Below the pieces are notes generated by a model. The model had not been told where the DNA came from. It did no database searches and saw only the letters and a list, made by a program, of their open reading frames with translations. The position numbers and the translations under genes are program-made. A DNA stretch of 64,000 bases from Leguminivora glycinivorella (taxonomy: Eukaryota; Arthropoda; Insecta; Lepidoptera; Tortricidae), in contig NC_062978.1 in the NCBI RefSeq assembly GCF_023078275.1, positions 7,702,585 to 7,766,584 of the forward strand. The letters run 5' to 3'. Shown one piece after another: positions 12,515 through 24,330 of this stretch (position 1 is the stretch's first letter; every line of letters begins with the position of its first letter).

Positions 12515-13999
12515 CAAAGCGCGAGAGTGTACAATTTCTTACAAGAGTTTTTTTGGTTTCATTGTACTTATGTATTTCCACTAAAACTGTAATTGAATTA
12601 ATTGACTATATTACTAAGTATGCAATAAAGGCATCCTTTTTCGGCTAACAACACAACGGTTATAACGATCACCAACTGCTTATCTTACAATGGCTTGTTA
12701 ACTGCGACTTGGGTGATGTAATAGACACCCCTGTTTCAAGCTCTTAACACCTTGTACTGGGTCAATAAGTCGATAATGCCCGTTCCCTATTAAAGCGCAT
12801 ATCGGTTTAGTCAGTGACTGGCGACTTAGAACCGCCCTTAGATTTAGAACACACGGTCAGGAAGAGTGTGCAACAAAGTTATTGAAGAAATTGCTGCAAT
12901 TTTTATCGTTTGTTAACTATTTAGAACCACGTGACAATAACCTGTACCTAAATGTACGTTATATAGCTAGAATGACTCTACATAGATTATTATATTCATT
13001 TATTTTTCAATGGATCTGTTTCTCGCCACTGCATATTTTTGTTAAATACTTGCTAATTTCTTAAATTAGTTAATTTTAAATTGTCAACCATCAACGAGAG
13101 AGAATGCAGTGACTAGTGACTAGCTTTAACAACACACAGAGTTGACTCGTTGTTATAGAAGTCGATGTGTGAAGTGTCTAACATCTGCCTACCCCGTGCA
13201 CGCGTAATCAAAATAAAAATATTATTTTAGTAGATTTATTCGATAGTGGCCGGCAGATGTGTCGGTGCGTTCTTACTATTTTTGTTGGTCCTTCATTGTG
13301 TTTGGGCAAGGGTCTCAAAGGGTCAATATCCACTATGGCTTCCGTTCGATATTCGGTTTATTTCTTGTTTAATCTGTAAACATCTTAAATATCCTCCCGT
13401 CAATCATTAAGAAAGGGTTTCGCATGGCTTTCTCTGGTAATAAGTAATCCGCTGACTTAACCAACGCATGAAATGAAAAAAATATTTGTCGAATTTGAAC
13501 TTTAATAGCTGTCCAAGGAGTTGACTATCTTATCCGCTATAAATGACTTCGTAGGCAGTAAAGGGTTAAGCCTGGTTTTGCAGTATTAAATTGATTTCAT
13601 GCTAGTGGTTCTGCTTATTTATCCCCTTCATTCCGACGGGCATTTGATTCAGTTAAGTCACGATATGAGAGATGGGTTCCCACAGCGCTATTGCAAATGT
13701 ACTTACTGTCAATTCTCAGACAGAAGCCGTCCACTTGAGGAATGTAGACTTAAGTGAAATTAAAACTGCACCTAATCACTACATAACCCATTTTATAATT
13801 ACAGAATTATATTAGATGTACCTTTGAAATGTGAAATCTGACAATGTCCTTTTAAATAGACATTGCGTATTAAGGTCAATTTTCATGAAACAGCAACCGC
13901 ATCTATTAGCAGTCAAAAGCGAGTGTAGCTGTTCCTAATGTAGGTAAGTAGTTTAATTGTCTAGCATTTCTGGGGTAACTAAATTGCAATAAATAAATA
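12515..13999. other. Non-coding tract
   Basis: No supported gene or bounded repeat. The 60-residue open frame at 12882-13064 has no recognisable domain. Confidence 0.4.
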
Positions 14000-14863
14000 T
14001 GTTCAGTGCTAGGCATTGGTTAATTAGGTAACATTTGTGAATGGGGAGGTAGTACGTGGTTACCATCAGTAATGGAGTCCTTGGAGCGGCGCCGGCGCTG
14101 CTGATCGGATTATCACTATTTACTTCTTGTCTCGCGCCACCGCTCCACTTATCTCTTTAATGTTTAAATTAATTTAAATCGACCTTTGGAGCATGAAATT
14201 CCCAATCCATTACGCGTGGGACAGGTTAATGCGACGCGCGCCGCAAAATCCGCGTATTCCCAACATACTGGTCACAGGTGGCAAATTCTTGAAATAGAAA
14301 AATCGCCTGCACATCTTACTAGCGTATATTTTTCCACTTCATTACTACCCGTAACGAGCAGATTTTTCACTTTAATATGCTCTTAATTAAGCGTATTCGT
14401 TTGAGTTGAATGATGGTGGCTTATCGCGCGTCTAGGTGTTAAGGACTAATTGATAATTGAAATAAATGGGTTCCTCTTGGCGCGGCTAATAGCGGCGAGG
14501 CGCGGTGTGAACGGCGCATAATCAGCGACCACTTCTCAGTTGTCGGGTGACGATAATACCGAGCCTGGAACCTGCTCGCTAACAAAACCAGAGATTACGC
14601 GCAATCTCATTACCGACGAGCCTACTGCCCGCTTAATACCGACTCAAGTAATACTTACAGGAATATGTTTTAATTTTCACGCCCTCTCGTTAATACGTCG
14701 CTCAAGCCTATTTTTATATTGAGATGTATCATAAACCTTATCATTAATTGCCTACGGGTAGCGTAATTCTAAATTGTTATTAGCCGTGGAGTATTTTTCA
14801 TAATACAATTATTCCGATTGCGAGTAGGTAACTCAATATTCTGCACGACTACAGGAAATCTAG

Positions 14864-14943
<80 letters not shown>

Positions 14944-15250
14944 CACGGATGACTTTTACTCGTAACTTGATTAACGGCAAGTAGTCGATAAATACTCAAT
15001 TGACAATCTCGCCGGCGTGGCGACTGCATAAATGGGTGCGCGACGGGTGATAAAAAACGATAGCCGCTTTAGTATTAAATATCACAAAAGCGCGGCCATA
15101 TTTTCAAAATAATTACGTCAATAATTGGCACGCGAGTAGAGAGTCCCTTGTAGGAGTTCGTCTCATTATTCGCGTCGGGATTTTACCACCAACCGCGGCA
15201 GATTAATCGTTTTAACTACACCATAAGTTTGTAATCGGCCGTAGAGAGCC
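14000..15250. other. CpG-richer, repeat-poor tract; possible conserved non-coding or regulatory DNA
   Basis: Compared with its surroundings this stretch has more CpG (for example GCGACGCGCGCCGC near 14231) and many TAAT-type homeodomain-like cores (TTAATTAA, TAATTGATAATTG, AGATTAATCG). Apart from a TA microsatellite, no mobile-element ends are seen. In insects such composition can mark enhancers of developmental genes, but this is inference and no target gene is present. Open frames at 14186 and 14540 are not convincing exons. Confidence 0.3.
14866..14941. repeat. (TA)n microsatellite
   Basis: An uninterrupted run of about 37 TA dinucleotides. Its length is probably polymorphic and prone to assembly error. 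Confidence 0.95.
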
Positions 15251-16668
15251 TTGTGTCAATTACACTGCAAAAATACAACTGTCTATTATTCATGCAGTCC
15301 AGTTATATCTTGTGTGGAGATAAGTGAAGCCATATCGTCACTGTAGGAATATATTTCGCAAGTTTGTTCAGGAAAGACCGATTTTGTATAATTACAATTT
15401 CTCTGCTGCAATTGTTTATTACTTAACCAAAAGGCACAGAAGGCACATACATATTTATATAAACAAAATTGTGTCAATTAAGGATAAAACATAAGTCTAT
15501 AGTAAATTCAAGTATTCAAAAAAGTGCAGGTAAATTTTAAAGGATCATACGTCAATATCTTAAGAAGAAAAGAGCGCTAAAGCCATTAAAGATTTAGTGA
15601 CGACAACAGTGCAACTCAATGGCAAATCCATCAATTCTCAATAGTAACAATGAATAGAACGACCCCGATCAAAGTTTCAAAGCGCCGCGTACAATAGCGT
15701 TGAAACATTGAATCATATCTATGATCAGGCTTTATGAAAGAGACGAAGACTCTCACTTTCAACGCTAAGAATTCAATACGCATGATGATAGGATCGGTCA
15801 AGGCCATTGAAAAGACTTGACGATATAAAATCGCGATATTAAACTTGTGGTCAAAACAACCAAACATGGGTGATCCCTTGTGGCTACACGGTTTCGTGAT
15901 AAAAATCTTGGGTGTCAAAATATTAGTATTTGTAAGAGAACATACAAAGAGATCCTTTCTTTGAATTTATTGAAGGATAAAATGTGTAATGTCCACAAAC
16001 AATCGATCTCTCACTAGTGAGTATTTAGTATGGAGGATAGAGATAAGAAAGACACTCTACATGCACAGTTGTGCATCAAAGAGGAAACATGGTTTATAGA
16101 GTCTTGCCAAGCTATATTGTCAACAATTTTGGCAAATCAAATTTAAAGGTGGTCGGAAGTTTAACTGTTATTTTCAATGTCAAAGGTATATGAAATCAAG
16201 ATGCACCATTGCACACTACAGGCGGGGATATCAAAATTGCTGTCAACTTGGTACGACTCTAGTTCGTTAATATTGTAATTCTCTAATACCAGTCACTAGT
16301 AAACCGACATCAACAGGGGTCAGTAGTATTCACCGACAACACGTTTATTTGCATACGAGTATAACGCTTTTACTATCTTCGGCCGACTAGTTGCAACAAC
16401 GGTTGGAATATCATATAGAGTGTTTATTTAGATCGTGTAATAATGCACGGGTTGAATAATAGGTATCGAGTTGAATAATTGGTATAATGAAATTTCGTCC
16501 TAGTTCTCCTAAAGAACATTTTCTTTAGAGCCAAAATGTTATGAAACAGTATTCTTTTTTGTCATGATCGCGGGGTTGGTCCAATAGTAAAATTTATTCT
16601 GTATGACCTATATTATTTTTAATTCCGCCCGAAAATTATTACAGGTTATGTAATGTATGTATTATTTC
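15251..16668. other. AT-rich non-coding tract
   Basis: No supported gene; the minus-strand open frames at 15286-15477 and 15631-15918 show no known domain. No clear repeat boundary. Confidence 0.4.
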
Positions 16669-17187
16669 AATAAACACCCGTATGTAAGTACTATCCAAAT
16701 CGTTTTTTTTTGCCTAATTTTACTTGTATTTGATTCTAAACACTTAAATCCAAATTATGTTAGTAATGCTAAATACCGACCTTCTGTACGTTGCCTCCTT
16801 TTAATAGAAATATGCGCACACTTTGCTTTAGCTCTAATGTTAATGGCCAGTGTAGACAGGTATTTATAGTTCCTTGTCTCGTCTTCTAGCTGTGAGTATT
16901 AACTCAACTTTTACCATGCTCGTATTAACACTGTATCATTGAGTAACATTAAGTATCATATTGTTAGTGTATTTTAGTTTAGTGCCTATTAAGATCTATC
17001 ATTGTATACCATTGCCTTATGGCAATGCCACTCAGATATTCTTAAATCTATAAATCTTAGTGGGAATTGTCTCAGGCTGTAGATTGTACCTATTATTGTG
17101 TAATTCAATATCTTCTTATCTGTATGACTTCCTATGTCTGTTGTTTTCCCCAATAAAGAAAATAAAATAAAATAAACACGTATGTAA
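16669..17187 (+). mobile_element. Retroposed insertion with 17-19 bp target duplication and (AATAA)n tail
   Basis: The flanks AATAAACACCCGTATGTAA (16669-16687) and AATAAACACGTATGTAA (17171-17187) are an imperfect target duplication. The insert between them (about 483 bp) ends CCCCAATAAAGAAAATAA followed by AATAA repeats, a polyadenylation-like signal with an A-rich tail. This is the signature of LINE-machinery retroposition. The body is not recognised. It could be a 5'-truncated LINE or a processed transcript. An open frame crossing the left end (16657-16869) has no recognised domain. Confidence 0.65.
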
Positions 17188-17729
17188 AACCAATAATAAT
17201 AAGATGGTTGTCCATTGGATTACTCGCTTATAAACACGTTGTTTATTCCCGATGATGTCGTAGATCGAAACATACACCATGCTCAGTATGCAAATAGTAT
17301 GATTTAGCCAGTTGTATATTAAGAAAAGTGCGCGCTCATAAACCCCGTCGCACTAAGACTTACACAAGCATCATTACTTATGGTAATTACTTGGTTATTC
17401 TTATCGACGGAGAATTTTAAGCTTATATTATTGCATTCATATCTGAGAACTTGTGTGAAGAACTTGCCTAAATTATTTTTGTTTGTACTATAAAATAAAT
17501 AGTGAAAAAGCAAATCCTTACACATGATAAATTTGTCTGATTAGTTATAACATTAAAACAAAATTTTAGTATTTTTATTAGCTTTGCACATTGTAGGTAG
17601 GTATTCGTTTGTTACCACGTGTACCGTTTGGTGTACCTACATATTCAGTTTAAAAGGTCCAAGTCATAAACAGTGAATTTAATTGCACCCTTATCTAAAT
17701 CACTGGTTATCCCGATCACCCCACATTAC
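17188..17729. other. AT-rich non-coding tract
   Basis: Nothing supported beyond a short minus-strand open frame (17319-17525) without known domains. Confidence 0.4.
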
Positions 17730-17950
17730 GTGGAATAACTATACTATAGTAATGCCCCAAAATTCCGTCAAATAAGGGGTGCGACACACCTGTCCCGCAC
17801 CCTCGCGACACGCGACTCTTGCGCAAGTTGCACCAGCTACACGCCCAGTGTAACCAGACCTCCGGCCATCATGGAACTGGTTCACACAAAGCCACGCGAG
17901 AGACCTCGCTAACTGGTTACCAGTTAGGGTGCCTGAGCTCTTAAATCTGA
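17730..17950. repeat. GC-rich repeat-like block with a 19-bp palindrome
   Basis: An abrupt GC-rich island in AT-rich DNA. It contains the near-perfect palindrome CTAACTGGTTACCAGTTAG (17909-17927). Sharp compositional edges suggest an old mobile-element piece. No terminal repeats or duplications were found, so the class is unknown. Confidence 0.35.
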
Positions 17951-18266
17951 ACATGTATAGCAATGTGCATTGTTATGGATATGGTGCAATGCCAGGGGTG
18001 TTGCAGGGGTGTTTTATTATTACATGTTGTACGTTTGGCTAGCGCAGAGTAATAATAATTGATTCGATCGCTTGGAATAAATCGTTTATATTGGCCAATA
18101 ATTTTAACTGTATATAAAATATTAGGGTAGTAAAATCCATAGTGGAGTAGGTACTCATCAATCAATTGTAGTTTTATGTGGTAAGTGACGACTGTGATCA
18201 GTTGGCGTTGGACGAAATATTATGAAATTACCTGGTATTTTAGGGATGGTTGGACGGTATATGATA

Positions 18267-18440
18267 CTAGATTTTGCCCGCGGCTTCGCTCGCGTTAGAA
18301 AGAGACAAAAAGTAGCCTATGTCACTCTCCATCCCTTCAACTATTTCCACTTAAAAAATCTCGTCAACTCCGTTTTGCCGTGAAAGACAGACAAATAAAC
18401 AGACAGACACACTTTCTATTTATAATATTAGTACTATGGA
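18267..18440 (-). mobile_element. Non-autonomous Helitron, Lep1-like
   Basis: On the minus strand it starts TCCATAGTACTAATATTATA directly after a host A. It ends with a GC-rich hairpin region, GCGAGCGAAGCCGCGGGC, then AAAATCTAG followed by a host T. A|TC...CTAG|T with a 3' subterminal hairpin is the structural signature of Helitrons. At 174 bp it encodes nothing. Its closest relative in the window is 28227-28468. Confidence 0.8.
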
Positions 18441-18468
18441 TTACTGGTATTACAGAAATGGTTAAAAT

Positions 18469-18526
18469 AACTAAATAATGATGATAACATTATTCAAGAG
18501 AATAATGTTATCATCAGTATTTAGTT
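18469..18526. repeat. Near-perfect 27-bp hairpin
   Basis: Arms 18469-18495 and 18500-18526 are reverse complements with one mismatch, around a 4-base loop (AAGA). Each arm contains GATGATAACATTATTC or its complement. It could be a collapsed MITE or an RNA hairpin. No flanking duplication was identified. Confidence 0.75.
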
Positions 18527-18939
18527 ACAAGTTGTTAGAGAGATGGTGTACTTTACTTTATTAGATATCTTACTCGTATGCTTATATTATGGCTTATGGC
18601 AGAAACTCTAGAGCTAAGTATCATTTAATCCTTTAAACGGCTCTTGTTTTAAGCCAGTATGACAAATTAATACCATAACGCATAACCTATTAATAAATTA
18701 CACGTGAAGTAGCACTATTTATTAGCATAGGTTTCTTTTTTTATTCGAGACTCATTTAAGCAGTCTACTTTACTAGGTATTTACATTTACGGCAGCAAAG
18801 GTAACTTAGTGCTCTTACATACATACATAGTTGTATGCAGAGGTGCTAAGCTAATATGTAGTATTTCAGTGCTGGCTGTGTTTTAAAAAAGGTAAAGTCC
18901 TAATAAACTCTTCGTCTACTTTTAACCATGAGTGTCTTA

Positions 18940-19072
18940 GTGCGTTTTCACATTATCCGATCCGATATCGGATGTAGGACCGATATCTCATACATTTAAG
19001 CCGCCATCTCTGATTTTTGCCTTTGAAATCCTTCCTACATACGATATCGGATCGGATAATGTGAAAACGCAC
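18940..19072. mobile_element. MITE with TIR GTGCGTTTTCACATTATC, TSD TTA
   Basis: 133 bp. Terminal inverted repeats of about 40 bp start GTGCGTTTTCACATTATC and continue through CGATCCGATATCG. TTA is duplicated at 18937-18939 and 19073-19075. It fits a PIF/Harbinger-like non-autonomous element. Confidence 0.85.
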
Positions 19073-19142
19073 TTACGGTGCGCTCAAATCGATACGAGTA
19101 CATGTACCATAAACATCGTAAACGATAATAACATTGAAATTG

Positions 19143-19250
19143 TACATAACGATACAAGTGCGGAAAAGAGGAAGTTAGACACAGACAGTTACAAATTTTC
19201 TTTTCGCACGTGTATCGTACGACATTTTTCAGGCCCTGACATGAAATGAA
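19143..19250. repeat. Partial, diverged copy of palindromic family P
   Basis: It contains ACGATACAAGTGCGG, AAAAGAGGAAGTT, then TTCTTTTCGCACGTGTATCG and a weak remnant of the second module. Better copies are at 39338-39565, 58857-59085, 60139-60386 and 60480-60852. The small open frame at 19061 is a by-product. Confidence 0.6.
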
Positions 19251-20334
19251 CCACTTTGCCCACTAGAGATTCAATTTCTTTTTTTAAAAGTTCATTGAAT
19301 ATCTGTTTAAATAAGGTACTAATTCTAATGTATGTTAAACTATGTTAACAAAAGAAACTTCTTACGTTTTTAAGTCCTATTATATTTATTTCTGTCAAAA
19401 TGAGTAAAACTTTACATTTTCTTGAAATATAAAATATTGACAACTACAAAAACAAGCATGTAGTCTTGAAAATTAAATTAACAAGAGTGGCAATAGTCGA
19501 TTGATTGTTAAAAGATGAAAATTACTTATTCTCGCTAAGGCCGTTTCTTCGGAATCCTTGTTTAGTACAGGATCCCTGCTCCGTCCTCACATTCGAAGGC
19601 CTTCTTATTTATTATTCTTATGTATTTTTAAAGCAATACAAAACTTGAGTCAACCACGCACCAACTTGTATAGTAGGTATACCTACACCTAGGGAATGCA
19701 TACCTACTAGACATAGTTATCCTTTGTTTAATTCCTCCAAGTGACGATGACGGATTGCCTATTGTGCGCTGGAATGAAATGTCACCACTATTTTTACTCC
19801 AGAAACTGACTGCTTTTATAGTACATTGATTTTTCTTCGAAGCAGACATTATTTATAACTTTATTATACATTTTTGAGACGCGAGTGTACAGAAAAGCCC
19901 ACATTCATTCAAGTTTTACGTTTTTTCATAGAGATACTAAAAAAGTTACCTAGTCTCTATCGTTTATAGATTAATCTTTATTTATTTTCCCAGCTTATAT
20001 TATGTATGTGTGAAGTTTTGTCGTAGATATAAACAATATACAAGCAACAGTTTAATTTTAGTATAGCTATAAAACTTTACATATAATCCACATCTTTTGT
20101 TTTAGACAGTTTCTTCAAATATTAAATTTAAAGAATCAGTTCTACCATGAAACTGAAAACTTACTTCAGTAGGTAATTTTAGACTAATTTATTTATAACC
20201 ATACTTTAAAATAACTTCTGTAAACTGTAATATTTTGGGCAACAGAATCAATGTTTAATAATTGTTCACACTGTATTTTTAATTATATGTATTAAGTACT
20301 ATGTTTTTCTAACTTTCATGACATGCAAATACAA
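19251..20334. other. AT-rich non-coding tract
   Basis: No supported gene or repeat boundary. A 73-residue minus-strand frame at 19628-19849 is unsupported. Confidence 0.4.
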
Positions 20335-20403
20335 TACTCGTCTCCCGCGGTACAGGCCTAGCCTAGTGCGGGGGACCCCTGAAAATTTAGTGTTAATAAT
20401 AAA
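20335..20403 (+). repeat. LINE 3' end fragment (family C)
   Basis: Contains CGTCTCCCGCGGTACAGGCC followed by TAGCCTAGTGCGGGGGACC and then an AATAATAAATTA tail. I recognise this as a common lepidopteran non-LTR 3' terminus. Only about 70 bp remain. Confidence 0.45.
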
Positions 20404-20550
20404 TTAGACTACTTATGCACAAATGGATATAAACTTATCCTTCAACAATTATTTTTGTGTTTAGGTATGTACAAACTAATTTTTATCTTTTAGTTCACAG
20501 CCCTAGTTTCAGTATCCTCGAATTTTATTATACTGAGTTGCTTTTTAAAC

Positions 20551-20645
20551 TAATCATCATTTCAGCCATTAATCGCCTACTGCTGAACATAGGCCTCCCT
20601 TCCTGTACCTCACTCATCCCGGTCCTGGTCTAATCTCATCCAGAA
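20551..20645 (-). repeat. Lepidopteran LINE fragment (family D)
   Basis: ATCATCATTTCAGCC followed by a CTACTGCTGAACATAGGCCT block matches a repeat common in moths, whose opposite strand ends GGCTGATGATGAT. A 3'-end piece of the same broad family in plus orientation is at 60080-60135. Heavily truncated. Confidence 0.5.
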
Positions 20646-20974
20646 CTTAACTTTTAAACTAATACACACCTTAAACGCTCGCTTTGTATAACTATATACA
20701 ATATATTTAATGATGTCACTAGGTCACTACCCGGCCTAACGCGATTGAACCTAGCTGAAACGTCGGTAAAAGGTAAAAAATACATTTTACCTAATTATTT
20801 TTGACTTTCGCTTTAATAGTGATGGTAAATAAATTTCAAGTAAAACTATACTTATTTACATGTAAATATACAATTACAGACTAATTATAAAACTTTCAAT
20901 AAATCATTTTAACCTCAAATATGTTCTATTTTTTTTAAATAACGGTTTCGATAACTGCATAATAATCGATAACG

Positions 20975-21085
20975 CGGCCTAGGTGCTTATTCTGCCCTCC
21001 CAGCCCTCCGACCCTCTCCCCACAAGCTCGGACAACGCGCGTGCGCTCACCTGTCCGCCACGCGCCTCATTCTAACGCTATTCGG
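20975..21085. other. Short CpG-rich segment
   Basis: About 110 bp with dense CpG (GACAACGCGCGTGCGCTCAC) between AT-rich flanks. On the minus strand a GGACAGGTGAGCG string resembles a splice donor. No reading frame, TATA box or other promoter element confirms a gene. Confidence 0.25.
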
Positions 21086-21911
21086 AATTTAAAATTTGCT
21101 ATTCGGGAAAGGGGGCTGACAATGCATGATAATTATTTTTGACCATGTTTGTTCAAGTAGGGAGAGGGCTGCGGGCATGTTACTATGGGTATTTGCATAC
21201 CTATTGATGAATAACCTTGAAAGCGTATTATTATTTTACAGATATTGCTGCCCTTATTTTATTTTTATAAAACGACTAAAAAAAATTAAGTTTCATAAAG
21301 TTTACCAAAACAGACACTGATGAATAGACAGACATTATAAAACCTATCAATTATCCTCTCTTTATCTTCTTATCCTTGTTCATTAATATAATATTTTCGC
21401 CAAACTATAGGTACCTAAAACTAAATTGGACTAAGCGGACCAAATGCATTTGCGTCAACTTTCTTGATGGTGGATTCTTGTTACACGGAACATGTTTTTT
21501 TAGGGCTCCCCAATTTACCATTTCTCCAAGCAGTTTGATTTACAGCTTTTTTTCAATCTTCTTAAGTATTTTTGTACCTCCAATGAACCAAACACTTTCC
21601 AACTAGAAAGGATCTTAATTTACCTACTTACTAATTTTAATTTACCTGCCAACATTGTATGAATAACGAAGTTTAAATGTCGCAACGCCTAAAGGCCGGC
21701 GGGGCGGGAATGACGTCCTTTCTATCCGCTCATTAGCCAAAATATGTCCGTGTGTCTGTCTACAGGCAGAACAAAAAGCCGCTCGGGCATCCGCCACCGG
21801 AACACCTCGGGCGAAGGCTGTATGCTAGTGAAGGCGCATTTACACCAGATTCTTGAAAATACATTTTTTATTTAATTTTGGACATATTTCACCTGTAAAT
21901 GTAGGTAAGGT
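21086..21911. other. Non-coding tract
   Basis: No supported gene. The 21680-21830 part is GC-richer (AAAGGCCGGCGGGGCGGG; CTCGGGCGAAGG) and may be an old repeat or conserved element, with no diagnostic ends. Confidence 0.35.
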
Positions 21912-21916
21912 CAAAG

Positions 21917-22430
21917 GCTGGTTTTAGTGTCACGCGGATCGACCACGTGGAGCGACCCGCACCGGACTAATATACCGCGTGTGGATTCCATACGGGCGAA
22001 TAATGTATCCAGTTATAGTAGGTATCTGATCAAACGAATCGTATAGGATATTTATTTTGTTAAAAAGTGTTATTAATTAAGAGTAATTATTTTTTTTAAT
22101 CTAACCAAGCGGCAATGTACGCCGTCCAACTTAATTTCACATGAGATAAACGTCAACGTCGTAATGACAATTAATACATTGACGTAATACATTGCGTGCT
22201 GAATTATTATGTATGAAAAAAAAAATCTCGTCTGTTCAAAAAGAAAACATGTAGTTAGGCTCCTTGGGTCCGATAGTAATCGTTATTAAGATATTCGCCC
22301 GTATGGAATACACACGCTGTATATTAAGTTCAGCGAGCGCTTTAGAGTAAAGCCCACGGGTCCGCGGACGACAACATCAACTTCATACAAATTGGCCGTG
22401 CGGATCGGTCCGCGTGACACTAAAACCAGC
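21917..22430. mobile_element. Long-TIR MITE, TSD CAAAG
   Basis: 514 bp with inverted ends GCTGGTTTTAGTGTCACG continuing to GCGGA and beyond. The arms stay related for roughly 90-140 bp and share ATTCCATACGGGCGAATA (left, near 21985; complement near 22297). CAAAG is duplicated at 21912-21916 and 22431-22435. The open frame at 22383-22592 runs across its right end and is not a gene. No transposase is present. Confidence 0.75.
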
Positions 22431-22435
22431 CAAAG

Positions 22436-22849
22436 TGCCAGTGTTTGACAAGCAAATGCCCAATAGATGGCACCCTTCTGTCACATTTACAAACAATGAA
22501 TGACTAAGATTGAAAGTGGCATATAATGGGACTCTGTCAAGCACTGGTACTTTTACCTTAAGTATAAAGGTGACTGAAATTTTGCTTGTCAAACTTCTCC
22601 TGTAATCCTGTGTTACACTTAAATTTGAAACGATGGTCGAATTAATTAACTAAGTACTTAGGTTGAAACAATTGTATTGAAGTAACAGTCAAACTTCCCT
22701 AATTTAAGAGTTTTGAATGATTCACGGTTATTTTCATTAGACTTATATTGACCGGGATATAGACCGTGATTACCTTTTTGATTTTTATCGAGCTCCTGAT
22801 ATTTCGACGCAGTTGCATGCATCATGATCACGGAAAATAATTAAATAAT
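22436..22849. other. AT-rich non-coding tract
   Basis: Nothing recognised. Confidence 0.4.
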
Positions 22850-23535
22850 AATAATAATTCAACGCAGGGCAGCTTGTGGCGAGCTGTTGGGGAACAGCGA
22901 CCCCACGTACCCGAGTGCTCCTGGGGAGTTCTGTTACCCGTAAGGCGGGTTGGTGGGACAGTACTCTCTACCTCTGGCTTGCCTTGGCTGGCCGTCCAGA
23001 GTGGAGTCGTTAGGGCTACATGCCCCAGGGGTGGAAGTGAAAATTTGCATAAGACGCGAGTTGGTGCAGTGGCTTCACAGCCACTGGGCAGAAAGCGGAG
23101 TACACCTCTCGACACCCTTGAGTTCTCACACCGGTGTTGCCCTTGAGCCATCTTTGATGTCGCTTTTTGTGGGGGCCCATCTTGTGGGGACGAGTCACCG
23201 TCTGCCGGAAATAAAATTGGATACCGTTTTATTAGGCAGGCGTCCGGTTTTTTATCCATAGCCCAGTATTTAGTCCATCACTTTCATCAAAATAGACCAG
23301 TTCATTTTAGATTCCATTAACTCTCAAATAGTCCTTACACCCTGGCGGGTGTTGCCTCTGCGTGTGTCCCATGATACGGACAAGGGCAACATCCGCTCGG
23401 TGTACCCCTTACATTTCATTAAAGTGTCGAAAGGGCCTCTAGGTGTTGGCTTCGGCCCCGCGCATGCCTCCCAAAGGTCCGGAATACCATTGTTCCGTGA
23501 TGGGAAAGACACACAAATAAATAATTTAATTTAAT
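22850..23535 (+). mobile_element. GC-rich LINE-like non-coding block
   Basis: Abrupt GC-rich sequence following an AATAATAATAATTCAA run and ending in AAATAAATAATTTAATTT. Overlapping open frames of 143, 103 and 90 residues on both strands reflect GC content and show no domain. Sharp edges, A-rich end and absence of introns suggest UTR sequence of a non-LTR retrotransposon, perhaps internally deleted. A GTTCATTTTAGATTnCATnA segment (23290) recurs at about 39697. The TAA-rich left border would suit an R4/Dong-type target, but the family is not established. Confidence 0.45.
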
Positions 23536-24227
23536 TTAATTTTAAGAATTGTGCTAACACAGTTCAGGTAAACTCCCCCTTACTCGTAAGCCTCTCACAC
23601 TCCCACAATAAGTGAAAAAGATATTCATATTACCATTAAAAGTAAACTTGTCATGTCAGGTTTTAAATACCGGGGTAGTAAATAAATACGTGCGGCCTTG
23701 TCCCGGCAATCAGTGCAGATATATTAACTGTAAAATTAGCCTGCCGCCGCGGGCCTCGTCGTGGGTGGAAGTGGAATAAGGGACTACTGGACCAGGGGAG
23801 TATAGTTGCCACTAGCTGAAGGTGTACAGGCATTATAATGACAAAGTCTACTACATAGTATGTATGCTATACTTGAATAAGAAAAGTGGTAGACACTAGA
23901 AATATTACTTTAATAAAGTATTTAAGTAAAAATTAAAGTGTTTGCGGAAGCTTCAAGCGAGGAATCGCTGGAGTTCTTTCCTGTTCCAGCAAATATCGCT
24001 GACCATTTAGCGACGGTACGTCGTCTGTATTTTTGGCACGTCTGAGCCAGGTGAGTATCAGAGTAGGGGGGGTGGTTGTCTAGATATTGTGTAGGTACTA
24101 CATTGGTTAAAGGTACTTAGCGGAACCTTAGTGGATGATATAATAAGTTTTAGGTAGGTGCATAATATATTGTTGAAAGATTTTTACTTATGCACCCCGC
24201 TTATGCAAAAAAAAAGAAAAATTGAAA
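23536..24227. other. Non-coding tract with a strong splice-donor-like site
   Basis: No gene supported. GAGCCAGGTGAGTATC at about 24045-24060 is a perfect consensus 5' splice site (CAG|GTGAGT) closing a GC-richer stretch from about 23940. It could be a chance match or a non-coding exon. Another GC-richer patch (CCGCCGCGGGCCTCGTCGTG) is at about 23745. Confidence 0.3.
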
Positions 24228-24330
24228 TTATTTATTCAATAAAAGTGAGACAGTTTTTTTACATAACACTTTCCGCCAAACTGTAGAACAGTTTGTTGGC
24301 AGGAATAGGCTCCCTTTCATCAAATAGTTG
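24228..24330 (-). repeat. Retroelement 3' end, minus strand
   Basis: TTTATTCAATAAAAGTGAG followed by TTTCCGCCAAACTG and AACAGTTTGTTGGCAGG resembles lepidopteran non-LTR 3' ends in reverse orientation. Only the terminal ~100 bp are recognisable. Confidence 0.4.

Noticed and set aside
22828..23259. 143-residue minus-strand frame
   Set aside because: Overlaps plus-strand frames of 103 and 90 residues in the same GC-rich repeat-like block, with no recognisable domain. Openness follows base composition.
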